A stretch of 64,000 nucleotides of DNA, taken from Solibacillus palustris (GTDB lineage Bacteria > Bacillota > Bacilli > Bacillales_A > Planococcaceae). The position numbers were made by a program, and so were the translations under genes. The stretch lies in NCBI RefSeq assembly GCF_022549215.1, contig NZ_JAKZFC010000003.1, positions 248,001 through 312,000 on the forward strand, written 5' to 3'. This document shows positions 8,037 through 17,194 of this stretch, in pieces (the first letter of the stretch is position 1; each line of letters starts with the position of its first letter). The notes under the pieces are model-generated. The model did not search any database and was not told the origin of the DNA. It saw only the letters and a program-made list of their open reading frames with translations.

Positions 8037-8220
8037 AAGAAAAGCGCTAAAGCGCACTTCCAGCCCCGAGTGGGCAAAACACCACATCCATGTGGCATGC
8101 CCTCAATGACTCACATCGTGTGAGCCGCAAGTTTTGGAGAGCCCTCCTGCAAAAGAAAACGCTCAACCACTTTTGCAGGAGGGATCTAATGGTGCGTGGG
8201 GCTGGCGCTTTAGCCTAGAC
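8037..8220 (+). repeat. Interspersed palindromic repeat, long form (copy 1)
   Basis: An element of about 184 bp. Its ends form a long stem: GCTAAAGCGC (8046-8055) plus CCAGCCCC (8060-8067) pair with GGGGCTGG (8198-8205) plus GCGCTTTAGC (8205-8214). Inside are three smaller hairpins: GGGCA...TGCCC enclosing CCACAT/ATGTGG, CTCACA-TCG-TGTGAG, and CCCTCCTGCAAAAG paired with CTTTTGCAGGAGGG. The layout is a multi-branched fold. It is about 85-90% identical to the copy at 35546 by eye, and shares its ends with shorter copies at 46029 and 53161. It lies between rplT and ysdA. Confidence 0.9.
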
Positions 8221-8225
8221 AATTT

Positions 8226-8264
8226 GAAAAAAGACTGATAAGGAATCAGTTCCCTATCAGTCTT
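8226..8264 (-). terminator. Terminator of the infC-rpmI-rplT operon
   Basis: AAGACTGATA (8231-8240) and TATCAGTCTT (8255-8264) form a perfect 10-bp stem extended by AGGAA/TTCCC pairing. On the minus strand it is followed by TTTTTTC. Confidence 0.85.
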
Positions 8265-8347
8265 GATTATAAAATACATGTTAAGTATTTTGCACCTGTC
8301 GCTTCGCTTTCGGTGCAGAAATAATATTTTCGGCTTAGCCTCAAATA

Positions 8348-8707
8348 TTATTTAGCTACTGCTTTTTTAGCTTCTTCAGCTAATTGAGTGAATGCTGCAG
8401 CATCAGTTACAGCTAAGTCAGCTAACATTTTACGGTTAACTTCGATACCAGCAACTTTTAAGCCGTGCATTAAACGAGAATATGATAAGCCGTTCATACG
8501 AGCAGCCGCGTTGATACGAGTGATCCATAATTTACGGAAATCACGTTTCTTTTGACGACGGTCACGGTATGCATATTGACCTGATTTCATTACTGCTTGG
8601 TTAGCTACTTTGTATAATGTATGTTTTGAACCGTAGTAACCTTTTGCTAATTTTAAAACTTTTTTGCGACGAGCGCGTGTTACTGTTCCGCCTTTTACGC
8701 GTGGCAT
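8348..8707 (-). CDS. rplT: Ribosomal protein L20
   Basis: A 119-residue, very basic 50S assembly protein. The N-terminal extension [20 protein letters not shown] and the core [17 protein letters not shown] are the family signature. The C-terminal domain ([23 protein letters not shown]) is the part that binds 23S rRNA and, in Bacillus, the operon leader mRNA to switch on attenuation. Start has AGGAGG at good spacing. It is the last gene of infC-rpmI-rplT. Downstream bases up to the terminator also form small hairpins around the stop codon. Confidence 0.98.
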   Translation of the reverse strand: MPRVKGGTVTRARRKKVLKLAKGYYGSKHTLYKVANQAVMKSGQYAYRDRRQKKRDFRKLWITRINAAARMNGLSYSRLMHGLKVAGIEVNRKMLADLAVTDAAAFTQLAEEAKKAVAK

Positions 8708-8781
8708 AGTAATTACCTCCTGCTAATTCTTTCGAATGATTAGTTATTTTGTGTTTTTAAATAATCTTTACCGAACAAAGA

Positions 8782-8982
8782 TTATTTCATGTAAGTTAAT
8801 AATGTACGAATACGTTTGAAATCGCCTGAAGTTGCAACTTTAGCTTTACGTAAATGACGTTTTGCTTTAGTAGATTTGTTAGCGAATAAGTGAGAGCCAT
8901 AAGCACGGTCAAATTTTAATTTACCAGTACCTGTTTTTTTGAAACGTTTCGCAGCTCCACGGTGAGTTTTCATTTTTGGCAT
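8782..8982 (-). CDS. rpmI: Ribosomal protein L35
   Basis: A 66-residue basic 50S protein: [20 protein letters not shown] at the N-terminus is the L35 signature, followed by [14 protein letters not shown]. Length is exactly typical. It sits between infC (35 nt away) and rplT (74 nt away), with AGGAGGAAATCG before the ATG. Expression is expected to be coupled to infC and controlled by L20. Confidence 0.98.
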   Translation of the reverse strand: MPKMKTHRGAAKRFKKTGTGKLKFDRAYGSHLFANKSTKAKRHLRKAKVATSGDFKRIRTLLTYMK

Positions 8983-9017
8983 GTCGATTTCCTCCTAAAC
9001 TTGTTTCTACATACGTA

Positions 9018-9533
9018 TTATTTCTCGTTCTTCGGTTGAAGAATTAAGAACATGCTTCGGCCTTCCATCTTCGGTTTTTGTTCAACCGTAGATACTTCAG
9101 CACAAGCTTCAGCAAAGCGATCTAACACACGCTGACCAATTTCTTTGTGTGTGATTGCACGACCTTTGAAGCGGATACTACATTTAACTTTATCGCCTTT
9201 TTCAAGGAACTTGATACCGTTACGTAGCTTCGTTTGGAAATCATGTTCATCGATTGTTGGGCTCAAACGAACCTCTTTCATCGTGATTATTTTTTGATTT
9301 TTACGAACTTCTCGGTCTTTCTTTTGCTGTTCGAACTTAAATTTACCATAGTCCATGATACGAGCGACCGGTGGCTTGGCTTGAGGGGCCACAAGGACAA
9401 GATCCAAGTTAACACGAGTAGCAATTTCTAACGCTTCGTTTCGTGTTTTAACACCAAGCTGATCACCGTTATGGTCGATTAGACGAAGTTCACGTGCGCG
9501 AATGCCTTCGTTTACATACATGTCTTTGCTAAT
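9018..9533 (-). CDS. infC: Translation initiation factor IF-3, ATT start
   Basis: IF-3 blocks premature subunit joining and proofreads start-codon choice. The 171-residue product begins at [22 protein letters not shown], has the linker [16 protein letters not shown], and ends with the C-terminal domain motif [19 protein letters not shown]. No ATG fits. GGAGGTG (9541-9547 on the plus strand as CACCTCC) is followed by three ATT codons; the third, at 9533, has 7-nt spacing and gives the family N-terminus. A rare ATT start is characteristic of infC, where it allows IF-3 to repress itself. First gene of infC-rpmI-rplT. Confidence 0.96.
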   Translation of the reverse strand: MSKDMYVNEGIRARELRLIDHNGDQLGVKTRNEALEIATRVNLDLVLVAPQAKPPVARIMDYGKFKFEQQKKDREVRKNQKIITMKEVRLSPTIDEHDFQTKLRNGIKFLEKGDKVKCSIRFKGRAITHKEIGQRVLDRFAEACAEVSTVEQKPKMEGRSMFLILQPKNEK

Positions 9534-9547
9534 AATAATCCACCTCC

Positions 9548-9798
9548 AAGTGTTTGTCGCGAATACATGAGTTGGTGTAAAGTATAACCCGGTCGAACGG
9601 TACACCCCCGCGTTATGTCCATATAGTCTTTTTTATTTGTACAAACAAAAAAGACGGACACTCGAGATGTCCGCCCGCTATATGTGCATACGCATTGTTG
9701 CGTAAAACAATTCAACGTGTCTATACCTGTAGATAACAAATTGCATCATTCAGGTGAGAAGCGGGCAGCCTCTACTTGCTAACTTTGTATTCATAACC
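9548..9798 (-). promoter_or_regulatory. L20-type leader with attenuator upstream of infC
   Basis: About 250 nt of untranslated leader lie between the predicted transcription start and infC. It contains an intrinsic terminator on the minus strand: CGGACA-TCTCGAG-TGTCCG (plus 9655-9673) followed by TCTTTTTTGTTTG. B. subtilis has the same arrangement, in which L20 binding to the leader promotes early termination. The position, terminator and gene order are seen; L20 control is inferred from that family. Confidence 0.75.
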
Positions 9799-9804
9799 TA
9801 AATA

Positions 9805-9833
9805 ATCTTACCATGCCTCTTATTTGACGTCAA
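9805..9833 (-). promoter_or_regulatory. Sigma-A promoter of infC-rpmI-rplT
   Basis: On the minus strand TTGACG (9833-9828), a 17-nt spacer and TAAGAT (9810-9805). Near-consensus, placed to give a leader of about 260 nt. Confidence 0.8.
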
Positions 9834-10103
9834 CTATTTTTCTTTTTTTATTTTGAACAAAATAAAGCCTTTCTATTCCACGCAACATTCTAAAATATTT
9901 AACCTTGCTTCAAGCATTCACAATGTATAAATTTTTTTCTACCAGAACATTTATTAATAGTTCTTTAAATTCTTTTTGTACTACTATCAATACTAGTTCA
10001 TTAATTCCAATTGAATTGTCCACAGAAACTACCTTTTATTTCCTATAGTTCCTTGTACTACAATAAAATTGTAAGGCTATAATATTAAATGGAGTTGATA
10101 GGT
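9834..10103. other. AT-rich intergenic region before the chemoreceptor gene
   Basis: Apart from the infC promoter edge, I see no gene or strong hairpin. TATAAT at 10078-10083 is a possible -10 element for the chemoreceptor, with a poor -35 (TTGTAC at 19-nt spacing). No sigma-D (GCCGATAT) motility promoter was found. Confidence 0.5.
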
Positions 10104-11786
10104 ATGTCTATTAAACACAAATTATTAGCTGGATTTGCACTAATGGTTATTGCGAACCTCACAGCAAGCACAATCTCATTTTATCAAATGATTGGCATTG
10201 ACAAACAGTACAGTGACACAATAAACACCGGATTGCCCAAGTTAAATGCAGTAAGTGATATACGAAATAGCTTAACGATAGAAAGTACTCAGCTACAATC
10301 TTATATTTTAGGCGATGACACTGCTAAGGAGCAACTTGAAGTAGCTCAGTCTAAATTAGATGAAACTTTAAACCTTTTCAAAGAGGGTATAGAAAACGAT
10401 GCAACCATGCAGCAATTTATTGATATTAATGAAAAAATTGAACTTTATGAAAAAGAAATTAATGAAGCATTACGAATTAATGATGCCACTGGTGGAGTCG
10501 ATGCCGTGGCGTACTATTTAAAAACCGTGATTCCAGCTCGTGATGCAGCCATTAATTCAGGTGAAGAGTTAAACAATCAATTTCAACAATTATTTGATAA
10601 TGCAAAAATACAATCCGAAAATAAAAAGAACGAAGCAATAATTATCGCCGCGATTGTATTCTTTAGCTCACTCCTTTTAGGTATACTACTTGCACTTAGC
10701 TTAAACCGACGAATCGCTATACCATTACAAAAATTACAAGCTTCCGTGCATACAATTGCTTCAGGTGACTTGAGTCAAGAAGACATTCAAATAAAATCAA
10801 AAGATGAAATTGGTCAATTAACGGGTTCAGTTAACAAGATGAAAAATACAATCAAGGGATTACTTGAATCCTTAGGTAGAAATGCTAAGCATTTAACCGC
10901 TTCTGCTGATAAGTTAAATGCTTCAACACAAGACATTACATTACTCTCTGAAAATATTGCCCATGCTGCTTCTAACTCTGTAGAATCTACACAGAATAGT
11001 GCATTTGCCGCAAAAGAGTGTGCAACGGCAATGGAAGAAACTTCTTCAGCTATACAACGTATTGCAGAATCCGCGCAGCTTTTAAATACATCAGCTAACG
11101 AAACTTCTGACGTGGCAGATGAAGGTGAATCAAATGTTAAAACAGCAAAACACCAAATGCAAACGATTTATAAATCAACGAAATTAACAACAGATTTAAT
11201 CCATAAATTAGCGCAACAAACAGTCGAAATTGAAAATATATCACGCGTCATTACAAGCATTACAGATCAAACGGATTTATTAGCACTGAATGCAGCCATT
11301 GAAGCCGCACGTGCAGGTGAGCATGGTAAAGGCTTTGCAGTTGTTGCTGATGAAGTCCGCAAATTAGCAGAAGCTTCCAACAAATCCGCAAATCAAATTG
11401 TCGCATTAACAAATGAAATTCAACTGGATACAAAAAATGTAGAGCAAGCCATTCAAGAAAGCTTAACTTCCGTTGAACAAGGCGTTGACATCATTGACAA
11501 TACAGGTACATCCTTCAACAAAATATTGGCAGCAGTAGATTATATGCGCTCGCAAATTGAAGATGTATCTGCAGTAACAGAACAAATATCAGCCGCAACA
11601 GAAGAAGTTACCGCTTCAGTGCAGGAATTGGCAGCCCAATCACAAATCGTCACAGATGATACTGCAAAAGCGAGAGATGCGATTAACGAGCAAATTTCAG
11701 CCATGCTAGAAATTAATAGTGTTGCAAACGATTTAAGTGTACGCGCAGAAGATTTACAACAAGCTGTTGGAGAATTTAAAATTTAA
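10104..11786 (+). CDS. Methyl-accepting chemotaxis protein
   Basis: A 560-residue transmembrane chemoreceptor. It has a first membrane helix (about residues 6-28), a roughly 150-residue extracellular domain that is all-helical and looks like a four-helix bundle, a second membrane helix ([21 protein letters not shown]), a HAMP domain ending in [16 protein letters not shown], and the cytoplasmic signalling rod with the invariant hairpin [20 protein letters not shown]. It should relay ligand occupancy to CheW/CheA. I choose ATG 10104, with GGAG 9 nt upstream, over ATG 10089. The ligand cannot be inferred. It stands alone, outside any chemotaxis operon. Confidence 0.93.
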   Translation: MSIKHKLLAGFALMVIANLTASTISFYQMIGIDKQYSDTINTGLPKLNAVSDIRNSLTIESTQLQSYILGDDTAKEQLEVAQSKLDETLNLFKEGIENDATMQQFIDINEKIELYEKEINEALRINDATGGVDAVAYYLKTVIPARDAAINSGEELNNQFQQLFDNAKIQSENKKNEAIIIAAIVFFSSLLLGILLALSLNRRIAIPLQKLQASVHTIASGDLSQEDIQIKSKDEIGQLTGSVNKMKNTIKGLLESLGRNAKHLTASADKLNASTQDITLLSENIAHAASNSVESTQNSAFAAKECATAMEETSSAIQRIAESAQLLNTSANETSDVADEGESNVKTAKHQMQTIYKSTKLTTDLIHKLAQQTVEIENISRVITSITDQTDLLALNAAIEAARAGEHGKGFAVVADEVRKLAEASNKSANQIVALTNEIQLDTKNVEQAIQESLTSVEQGVDIIDNTGTSFNKILAAVDYMRSQIEDVSAVTEQISAATEEVTASVQELAAQSQIVTDDTAKARDAINEQISAMLEINSVANDLSVRAEDLQQAVGEFKI

Positions 11787-11802
11787 CTATTGATAGTAAC
11801 GA

Positions 11803-11850
11803 AAAATCTTACCATGTTGTATGAAACAACTTGGTAAGATTTCTTTATTT
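11803..11850 (+). terminator. Terminator of the chemoreceptor gene
   Basis: AAATCTTACCATGTTG and CAACTTGGTAAGATTT form a 16-bp stem with one mismatch and a short loop, followed by a T-rich run. Confidence 0.85.
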
Positions 11851-11874
11851 TGGAATAATTATACTTTCAAAATA

Positions 11875-11921
11875 CAAAAACACCCCCTTTTTTCAATGTC
11901 AGCATTGAGTAAAGAGGGTGA
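11875..11921 (-). terminator. Terminator of thrS
   Basis: On the minus strand CACCCTCTTTACTCAATG pairs imperfectly with CATTGAAAAAAGGGGGTG and is followed by TTTTTG. It lies just after the thrS stop codon. Confidence 0.8.
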
Positions 11922-11927
11922 GATAAA

Positions 11928-13859
11928 TTATTTTGTAATTTCAGCTTTAATGTTTGCTAAGAATCCTTCAAATGATACTGTTTCAGAATCTTTTGAGCCG
12001 TAACGACGAATGTTAACTGCCCCTTCTTCCACTTCCTTATCCCCTAACACTAACATGTAAGGGATTTTTTTCATTTGAGATTCACGGATTTTGTAGCCTA
12101 ATTTTTCTTCACGGTCGTCCATTTCTACACGTACGCCAGCTGCTTGTAAATTTTCTTGGACTTCGCGTGCGTAATCATAGTGTACTGCATTAGAAACCGG
12201 AATGATTGTTGCTTGAACTGGTGCTAACCATGTTGGGAATGCACCTTTGTATTCTTCGATTAAGAATGCTACGAAACGTTCCATTGTTGATACAACACCA
12301 CGGTGAATAACGACTGGGCGTTGTGGTTGACCATCTTCCCCGATGTATGAAAGATCGAAACGCTGTGGTAATAAGAAGTCAAGCTGTGCAGTCGATAATG
12401 TTTCTTCTTTACCAATTGCAGTTTTTACTTGAACGTCTAATTTTGGACCGTAGAATGCTGCTTCGTCTTCTGCGATGAAGTAGTCATAGCCTAATTCGTC
12501 CATCGCTTCTTTTAACATCGCCTGTGCAGTTTCCCACATTTGATCGTCATCGAAATATTTCTCTGTATTGTTCGGGTCGCGGTAAGAAAGACGGAATGAG
12601 AAGTCCTTTAAATCAAAGTCTTTGTAAACTTCTAAAATTAATTCCACTACTTTTTTGAATTCTGCTTTAATTTGGTCTGGACGTACGAAAATATGTGCAT
12701 CGTTTAATGTCATCCCGCGTACACGCTGTAAGCCTGATACCGCACCTGACATTTCATAACGGTGCATTGTACCAAGTTCCGCAATACGAATTGGTAAGTG
12801 ACGGTACGAGTGTAAACCGTTTTTGAATACCATCATGTGGTGAGGGCAGTTCATTGGACGTAAAACTAATGTTTCGTTGTCCATTTCCATTGGAGGGAAC
12901 ATGCCATCTTGATAGTGCTCCCAGTGACCTGAAGTTTCGTATAATTTTTTCGAACCAAGTACTGGAGTGTAAACATGCTTGTAGCCTAAAGATAATTCTT
13001 TGTCTACGATATAACGCTCAATTGTACGACGGATTGTTGCACCGTTTGGTAACCATAATGGTAAACCTTGACCTACAGTTTGAGACGTCATGAAAAGGTC
13101 TAATTCTTTACCGATTTTACGGTGATCACGCTCTTTTGCTTCTTCAAGCATTTGTAAATGATGCTTTAATTCATCTTTTGTGAAGAATGCAGTACCGTAA
13201 ATACGTTGTAACATTTTGTTATCTGAGTTACCGCGCCAGTAAGCACCTGCAAGAGATAATAATTTGAACTCTTTTAATTTCCCTGTAGATGGTACGTGTA
13301 CACCACGGCAAAGATCGAAGAAATCGCCTTGGTAGTAAATAGATACTTGCTCATCTGATGGGATTGCATCAAGTAATTCTAATTTGTACTCGTCGTCAAC
13401 TTCAGTGTAAATCGTATGTGCTTCGTCACGAGTTACTAATTTGCGCTCGATTTCGATGTTTTCTGCAATGATTTTTTTCATTTCTTTTTCGATTGCTGGT
13501 AAATCTTCTGCTGTAATTGGTGTTGGTGAATCAATGTCATAGTAGAAACCTGAATCGATTACTGGACCAATACCTAATTTTACGTCTGGGAATAAACGTT
13601 TTACTGCTTGTGCAGTCAAGTGAGCTGTCGAGTGACGTAAAATTTCTAATGCCTCTGGTGATTTGTTCGTAATAATTTCAATCGCACCATCTTGTTCGAT
13701 CCCTGTTTTTGCATCGACTAACGCGCCATTGATTTTACCTGCTAATGTAGATTTTTTTAGACCAGGGCTAATTGAACCTGCAACGTCTAATGTAGATGTG
13801 CCTTTTGCAAATTCCTTTACTGCGCCATCTGGGAAAGTTAATTTAATCATTTCTGACAT
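11928..13859 (-). CDS. thrS: Threonyl-tRNA synthetase
   Basis: A full-length 643-residue class II synthetase. Domains in order: TGS (1-62), the editing SAD domain with [12 protein letters not shown] near residue 77, the catalytic core with the zinc-site region [21 protein letters not shown] in which Cys and His ligands are kept (NCPHHM, HSYRH), motif 3 in [13 protein letters not shown], and the anticodon-binding domain ([16 protein letters not shown]). It charges tRNA-Thr and hydrolyses misacylated Ser-tRNA. An ATG with AGGAGG upstream fixes the start. It is controlled by a T-box leader and its own promoter. Confidence 0.98.
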   Translation of the reverse strand: MSEMIKLTFPDGAVKEFAKGTSTLDVAGSISPGLKKSTLAGKINGALVDAKTGIEQDGAIEIITNKSPEALEILRHSTAHLTAQAVKRLFPDVKLGIGPVIDSGFYYDIDSPTPITAEDLPAIEKEMKKIIAENIEIERKLVTRDEAHTIYTEVDDEYKLELLDAIPSDEQVSIYYQGDFFDLCRGVHVPSTGKLKEFKLLSLAGAYWRGNSDNKMLQRIYGTAFFTKDELKHHLQMLEEAKERDHRKIGKELDLFMTSQTVGQGLPLWLPNGATIRRTIERYIVDKELSLGYKHVYTPVLGSKKLYETSGHWEHYQDGMFPPMEMDNETLVLRPMNCPHHMMVFKNGLHSYRHLPIRIAELGTMHRYEMSGAVSGLQRVRGMTLNDAHIFVRPDQIKAEFKKVVELILEVYKDFDLKDFSFRLSYRDPNNTEKYFDDDQMWETAQAMLKEAMDELGYDYFIAEDEAAFYGPKLDVQVKTAIGKEETLSTAQLDFLLPQRFDLSYIGEDGQPQRPVVIHRGVVSTMERFVAFLIEEYKGAFPTWLAPVQATIIPVSNAVHYDYAREVQENLQAAGVRVEMDDREEKLGYKIRESQMKKIPYMLVLGDKEVEEGAVNIRRYGSKDSETVSFEGFLANIKAEITK

Positions 13860-13867
13860 AATGTTGT

Positions 13868-14143
13868 CCTCCTTATTTTTGGCAAAATAAAAAGCACCAT
13901 CCCTCGTAAAGGGACGATGCTGTATTTGCTCGTGGTGCCACCCTTCTTCCTTCTTCGCATATTACGAATAAGAAGCTCTCGGTCAGTTAACGTACTGAGA
14001 AACGTTGACGGATTTGCCCCATCACTGCTCCAAGGTAGTAAAGTAAAACACTTTGCTAGGAAGTTTGCAGCCAATGACTTCCCTCTCTTAAAGCTAGTTC
14101 GTTAAACTTGTTGTCCTTTTCAATGCATTTATTGTTTAATTAC
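13868..14143 (-). promoter_or_regulatory. T-box riboswitch upstream of thrS
   Basis: The minus strand carries the invariant T-box AGGGTGGCACCACG (plus 13931-13944) that pairs with the uncharged tRNA acceptor end. It is followed by a terminator hairpin, AGCATCGTCCCT paired with AGGGATGGTGCT, and a T-run (plus 13885-13921). A stem I with a GGGAAG...CTTCC distal part lies upstream. Adjacent threonine codons ACT and ACC (plus about 14033-14039) are in the right place to be the specifier. Low charging of tRNA-Thr should favour the antiterminator. Confidence 0.93.
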
Positions 14144-14149
14144 GTTAAA

Positions 14150-14178
14150 AGTATACGCTCGTTTTTAAGGAAATGCAA
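14150..14178 (-). promoter_or_regulatory. Sigma-A promoter of thrS
   Basis: TTGCAT (14178-14173), a 17-nt spacer and TATACT (14155-14150) on the minus strand, just upstream of the T-box leader. Confidence 0.8.
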
Positions 14179-14204
14179 CTATGAAGAAGAAAATATTTCA
14201 CTAT

Positions 14205-15146
14205 TTAAATTCTTCGATTTGTGCCATCCATTTGCACTGGAATTGTGACAGCTTTAATGCGTTCCATTAAACGTGCTGCTTTAACGACCTCAATATCACC
14301 GCGCTGCGATTGTGCCAAATGATGTTCTAACCCGCTATAATCAAAATTTGATGTAATGAATGTTGGTAGCTCTTCACTCATGCGGTAATGCATAATCGTT
14401 CCTAGGATTTCATCACGTGTCCATGCTGACATCGTTTCTGCTCCAATATCATCTAACATGAGTACTGGTGCTTTTTTGACATAATCGATTTTCTCATTTA
14501 ATGAATTATCGCCAATGGCATTTTTCATTTCACGTAAAAATTCTGGTACGAATACGACAACAGTTTTCACTTTTAATGTTGCAAGCTCATTGGCAATTGC
14601 ACCGAGAACAAAGGATTTACCAACACCAAATTTGCCATATAAGTAAAAGCCTTTTTTCGGTAGCTCTCCTGTACGTTTATATGTTGCGACAAACTCTGCT
14701 GCTTGATCAGCAATCGTTAAACGCGAATGATTGTCGATAGCTAAATCTTTTAATGTCGCCTTTAACACATCTTTTGGCATATGCATACTTGAAATCATAT
14801 TAGCTACTTCACGGCGCTCATCTTCACGTAGCTTTTGCTCGCATGAAACATACGTAATATCAATAACATTGCGCGTAATGAATAACTTCGGAATATAACC
14901 TTTTAGTAAATTTGTACATTGATTCGTATTACCACAGCCGCAGCATGTTAAGGATTGCCCGGTGTACTCTAAAAGCTTTGGTAAACTAATTTCAACCATT
15001 TCCTTCGTTACTTGCTGTTCATGTTCGCGCAAAAATTCTTGAACTTTTGGGTGTTCAATCGTTTCACGACGGATCGCTTCAAAACGTTCTTCAAATGAGG
15101 GCATACGCTTTTTGATTTCATTTAATTGATTATTAATTGGTTCGAT
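14205..15146 (-). CDS. dnaI: Primosomal helicase loader DnaI
   Basis: The AAA+ loader that places the replicative helicase at origins and restart sites. The N-terminal helicase-binding domain holds a zinc-type cluster (LTCCGCGNTNQC). The ATPase domain has Walker A YGKFGVGKS, Walker B VLMLDDIGAE, sensor 1 TFITSNFD and an arginine finger region QRGDIEVVKAARLMERI. The conserved start is EPINNQLNEIKKRMPSFEER, which aligns with B. subtilis MEPIGRSLQG. That reading begins at ATC 15146, 7 nt after AGGTG and 2 nt after the dnaB stop. The first ATG (15104) would lose 14 residues and lies 44 nt from dnaB with no clear ribosome site. Confidence 0.93.
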   Translation of the reverse strand: MEPINNQLNEIKKRMPSFEERFEAIRRETIEHPKVQEFLREHEQQVTKEMVEISLPKLLEYTGQSLTCCGCGNTNQCTNLLKGYIPKLFITRNVIDITYVSCEQKLREDERREVANMISSMHMPKDVLKATLKDLAIDNHSRLTIADQAAEFVATYKRTGELPKKGFYLYGKFGVGKSFVLGAIANELATLKVKTVVVFVPEFLREMKNAIGDNSLNEKIDYVKKAPVLMLDDIGAETMSAWTRDEILGTIMHYRMSEELPTFITSNFDYSGLEHHLAQSQRGDIEVVKAARLMERIKAVTIPVQMDGTNRRI

Positions 15147-15148
15147 TG

Positions 15149-16513
15149 CTATTCACCTGCCCTATCAAGCTTTTGTAATATTTTTAAGCGCTCTGTTTCA
15201 AAATCGATTGCTCCGTCTTGTTGCTTATCTTGAGATGGTTCCTCATTACGCTTATAGAACCAATCTGGTACTTGCTCGTCACGGCCACCTTTTCGATTAT
15301 TATAGGCTGGCTTTTTCGTTTGCGTTTGCTTTGGTTGCGTACTTTCTTGTTTCCACTGCGAATACTTATCACGCTCTTGTCGTGCTAATTCCATCGCTTC
15401 TTTCGCCGTTTTTAACTGTTTGCGATTCCAGTGGTCCGCAATTTTTTCAACGTAAGCTTTAGGTAACTTCATGTCTGTTGATAGCATAACGTATTCTAAT
15501 AAAACGTTTACAACCCCAACGGACATTCCATATTTCACGACTAAATCTTCAGCAAGCTGTATCGAAGAGGGGATCGGTTCTTTGCCGTTGTTTATATCAC
15601 GTAAAACTTGAACTGGTGCCGTTGTTTCTAAATATTGCAGTAGTTCTTGCTCTTTTGATAAATTTTCATCAATAGCTACTTCCGTTTGTTTTTCAAAAGC
15701 TTTCGTTAACACTGGCGCATCTGTTGACACTGTCAGTTTATAAAAATCTGCTGCTGCTCGTTTTAAACGATCTGTCGTCAACTTATTGTGCTCATCTAAT
15801 GCGGTGATGACCACTTTTTGCATATGAAGCGGTGATAAATTGTATAAAAATGCAAGTTTAGCAATTGTATCTCGTGCCTCAAGCGTTAATGCGGCACTTG
15901 GAATTAATTGCTCCGATAGGCCCGCCTGTAATAATTTAAAATCAAATTGCTCATAGTAAAATGGATAAGCCCCACTTGTCGTTTGATTTATCTCTAAATC
16001 GTCCATAGGTAAACTTTGACTGATCGGGCGATACACATCAGTAAATGTGCGCGTCACCTCTTCAAATTGGGCCTTATTTGGCATTGTTAAAAAGCGCTGA
16101 CGTAGTTTACGATAAGCCCCTTCTCCGATCTTACTAAATAAAAACATCGATAAAAGCGGATCTTTAAAAAAACTTGCCGCATCAAGTGGGCGCACTAATT
16201 CATAGAGAAAATGGCGACCATCCGCGACGTCTTTACGCCATGTACGAAGGAGACCGATTGCTTCTAGCGCTACACGCGCTTCAAATACTTGCTTAAGTGG
16301 TAGTGATAACACTTGCATTAAATAATAATGGTTCATCACCTGCACACTATGGCTTTCTGCTTCTGCCCACAACGTTAAATACAAACTAATAGGTGGGGGC
16401 CCAATTAACGGCTGATAAAATAATGTTAATAATTGACGTTCATTTGATGAAAGTGCGTGAGGGAGCGTAATTTCAAAATGATCCGTAGGCTGTAATTCTT
16501 TGAAGTGAACCAT
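15149..16513 (-). CDS. dnaB: Replication initiation and membrane attachment protein DnaB
   Basis: A 454-residue low-GC Gram-positive initiation protein (unrelated to E. coli DnaB helicase). It joins DnaD and DnaI to load the helicase and tether the origin region to the membrane. The N-terminal winged-helix part includes FEITLPHALSSNERQLLTLFYQPLIG. The later DnaD/DnaB2 domain includes LRDINNGKEPIPSSIQLAEDLV and YVEKIADHWNRKQLKTAKEAM. The tail is charged and low-complexity (KQTQTKKPAYNNRKGG), probably disordered. It overlaps no gene, is 17 nt from nrdR and 2 nt from the proposed dnaI start; all three form one operon. Confidence 0.95.
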   Translation of the reverse strand: MVHFKELQPTDHFEITLPHALSSNERQLLTLFYQPLIGPPPISLYLTLWAEAESHSVQVMNHYYLMQVLSLPLKQVFEARVALEAIGLLRTWRKDVADGRHFLYELVRPLDAASFFKDPLLSMFLFSKIGEGAYRKLRQRFLTMPNKAQFEEVTRTFTDVYRPISQSLPMDDLEINQTTSGAYPFYYEQFDFKLLQAGLSEQLIPSAALTLEARDTIAKLAFLYNLSPLHMQKVVITALDEHNKLTTDRLKRAAADFYKLTVSTDAPVLTKAFEKQTEVAIDENLSKEQELLQYLETTAPVQVLRDINNGKEPIPSSIQLAEDLVVKYGMSVGVVNVLLEYVMLSTDMKLPKAYVEKIADHWNRKQLKTAKEAMELARQERDKYSQWKQESTQPKQTQTKKPAYNNRKGGRDEQVPDWFYKRNEEPSQDKQQDGAIDFETERLKILQKLDRAGE

Positions 16514-16530
16514 TTTCGTCCCTCCCTTTA

Positions 16531-16998
16531 TTATTTCGCATTCGATTGACGAGTCATAATTTCTTTTAGTTCATCGATAAATACCGTAATGTCTTTGAAT
16601 TGGCGGTAAACGGATGCAAAGCGAACGTAGGCAACTTCATCGACTTTTGATAGGCGGTCCATTACCATTTCTCCCACATCTTCAGAGCGGACTTCAGCAT
16701 TCCCTAAATGGCGAAGCTCTTTTTCGATTCCAAGTACGAGATCTTCTAGCTGCTCTAATGAAACAGGACGCTTTTCGCATGCGCGAATTAAACCACGCAA
16801 TACTTTTTCACGGCTAAATTCTTCGCGTGAGCCTTCTTTTTTCACAACAATTAATGGTGTTTCTTCTATTTTTTCGAATGTCGTAAAACGAAAACTGCAT
16901 GATTCGCATTCACGACGTCTACGAATTTCTTTATTATCATCAACAGGTCTTGAATCAACAACACGTGTGCCGTTGTATTGACAAGCTGGACATCTCAT
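16531..16998 (-). CDS. nrdR: Transcriptional repressor NrdR
   Basis: A 155-residue nucleotide-sensing repressor of ribonucleotide reductase genes. The zinc ribbon is complete: Cys3, Cys6, Cys31 and Cys34. It is followed by an ATP-cone (residues about 49-139) with [24 protein letters not shown]. Length is typical. The start has TAGGAGAAAAAAC before ATG. First gene of nrdR-dnaB-dnaI, the same order as in B. subtilis, linking dNTP supply with replication initiation. Confidence 0.97.
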   Translation of the reverse strand: MRCPACQYNGTRVVDSRPVDDNKEIRRRRECESCSFRFTTFEKIEETPLIVVKKEGSREEFSREKVLRGLIRACEKRPVSLEQLEDLVLGIEKELRHLGNAEVRSEDVGEMVMDRLSKVDEVAYVRFASVYRQFKDITVFIDELKEIMTRQSNAK

Positions 16999-17135
16999 AG
17001 TTTTTTCTCCTAAGTCGTTTAATTAATATCTTTATTATATCAAAAAGCACGCAATGGAAATAGTGATTCCTACGCGTCTATATTGTATTCAAAATGAATG
17101 CTTTAAAATTATATAGTGTTCATAGAATATAAACA

Positions 17136-17181
17136 ATCAAAAAAAGCTTTTTGTAGAAACAAGTCGTTCTACAAAAAGCTT
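17136..17181 (-). terminator. Terminator of gapB
   Basis: AAGCTTTTTGTAGAA (17144-17158) and TTCTACAAAAAGCTT (17167-17181) are perfect 15-bp arms, followed on the minus strand by TTTTTGATTG. Confidence 0.88.
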
Positions 17182-17194
17182 AGAAGTTTACAAA

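Noticed and set aside
8018-8098. N-terminal extension of YsdA
   Set aside because: It reads into repeat copy 1; GTG 8017 has a good ribosome site and gives the normal YsdA length.
8265-8347. Small hairpins after rplT (GCACC...GGTGC and AATAATATTT...AAATATTATT)
   Set aside because: They may be further 3'-end structure of the ribosomal operon, but no second copy or family match was found, so no separate feature was called.
14038-14105. Small coding frames within the thrS leader
   Set aside because: They overlap a convincing T-box riboswitch; no ribosome site precedes them.
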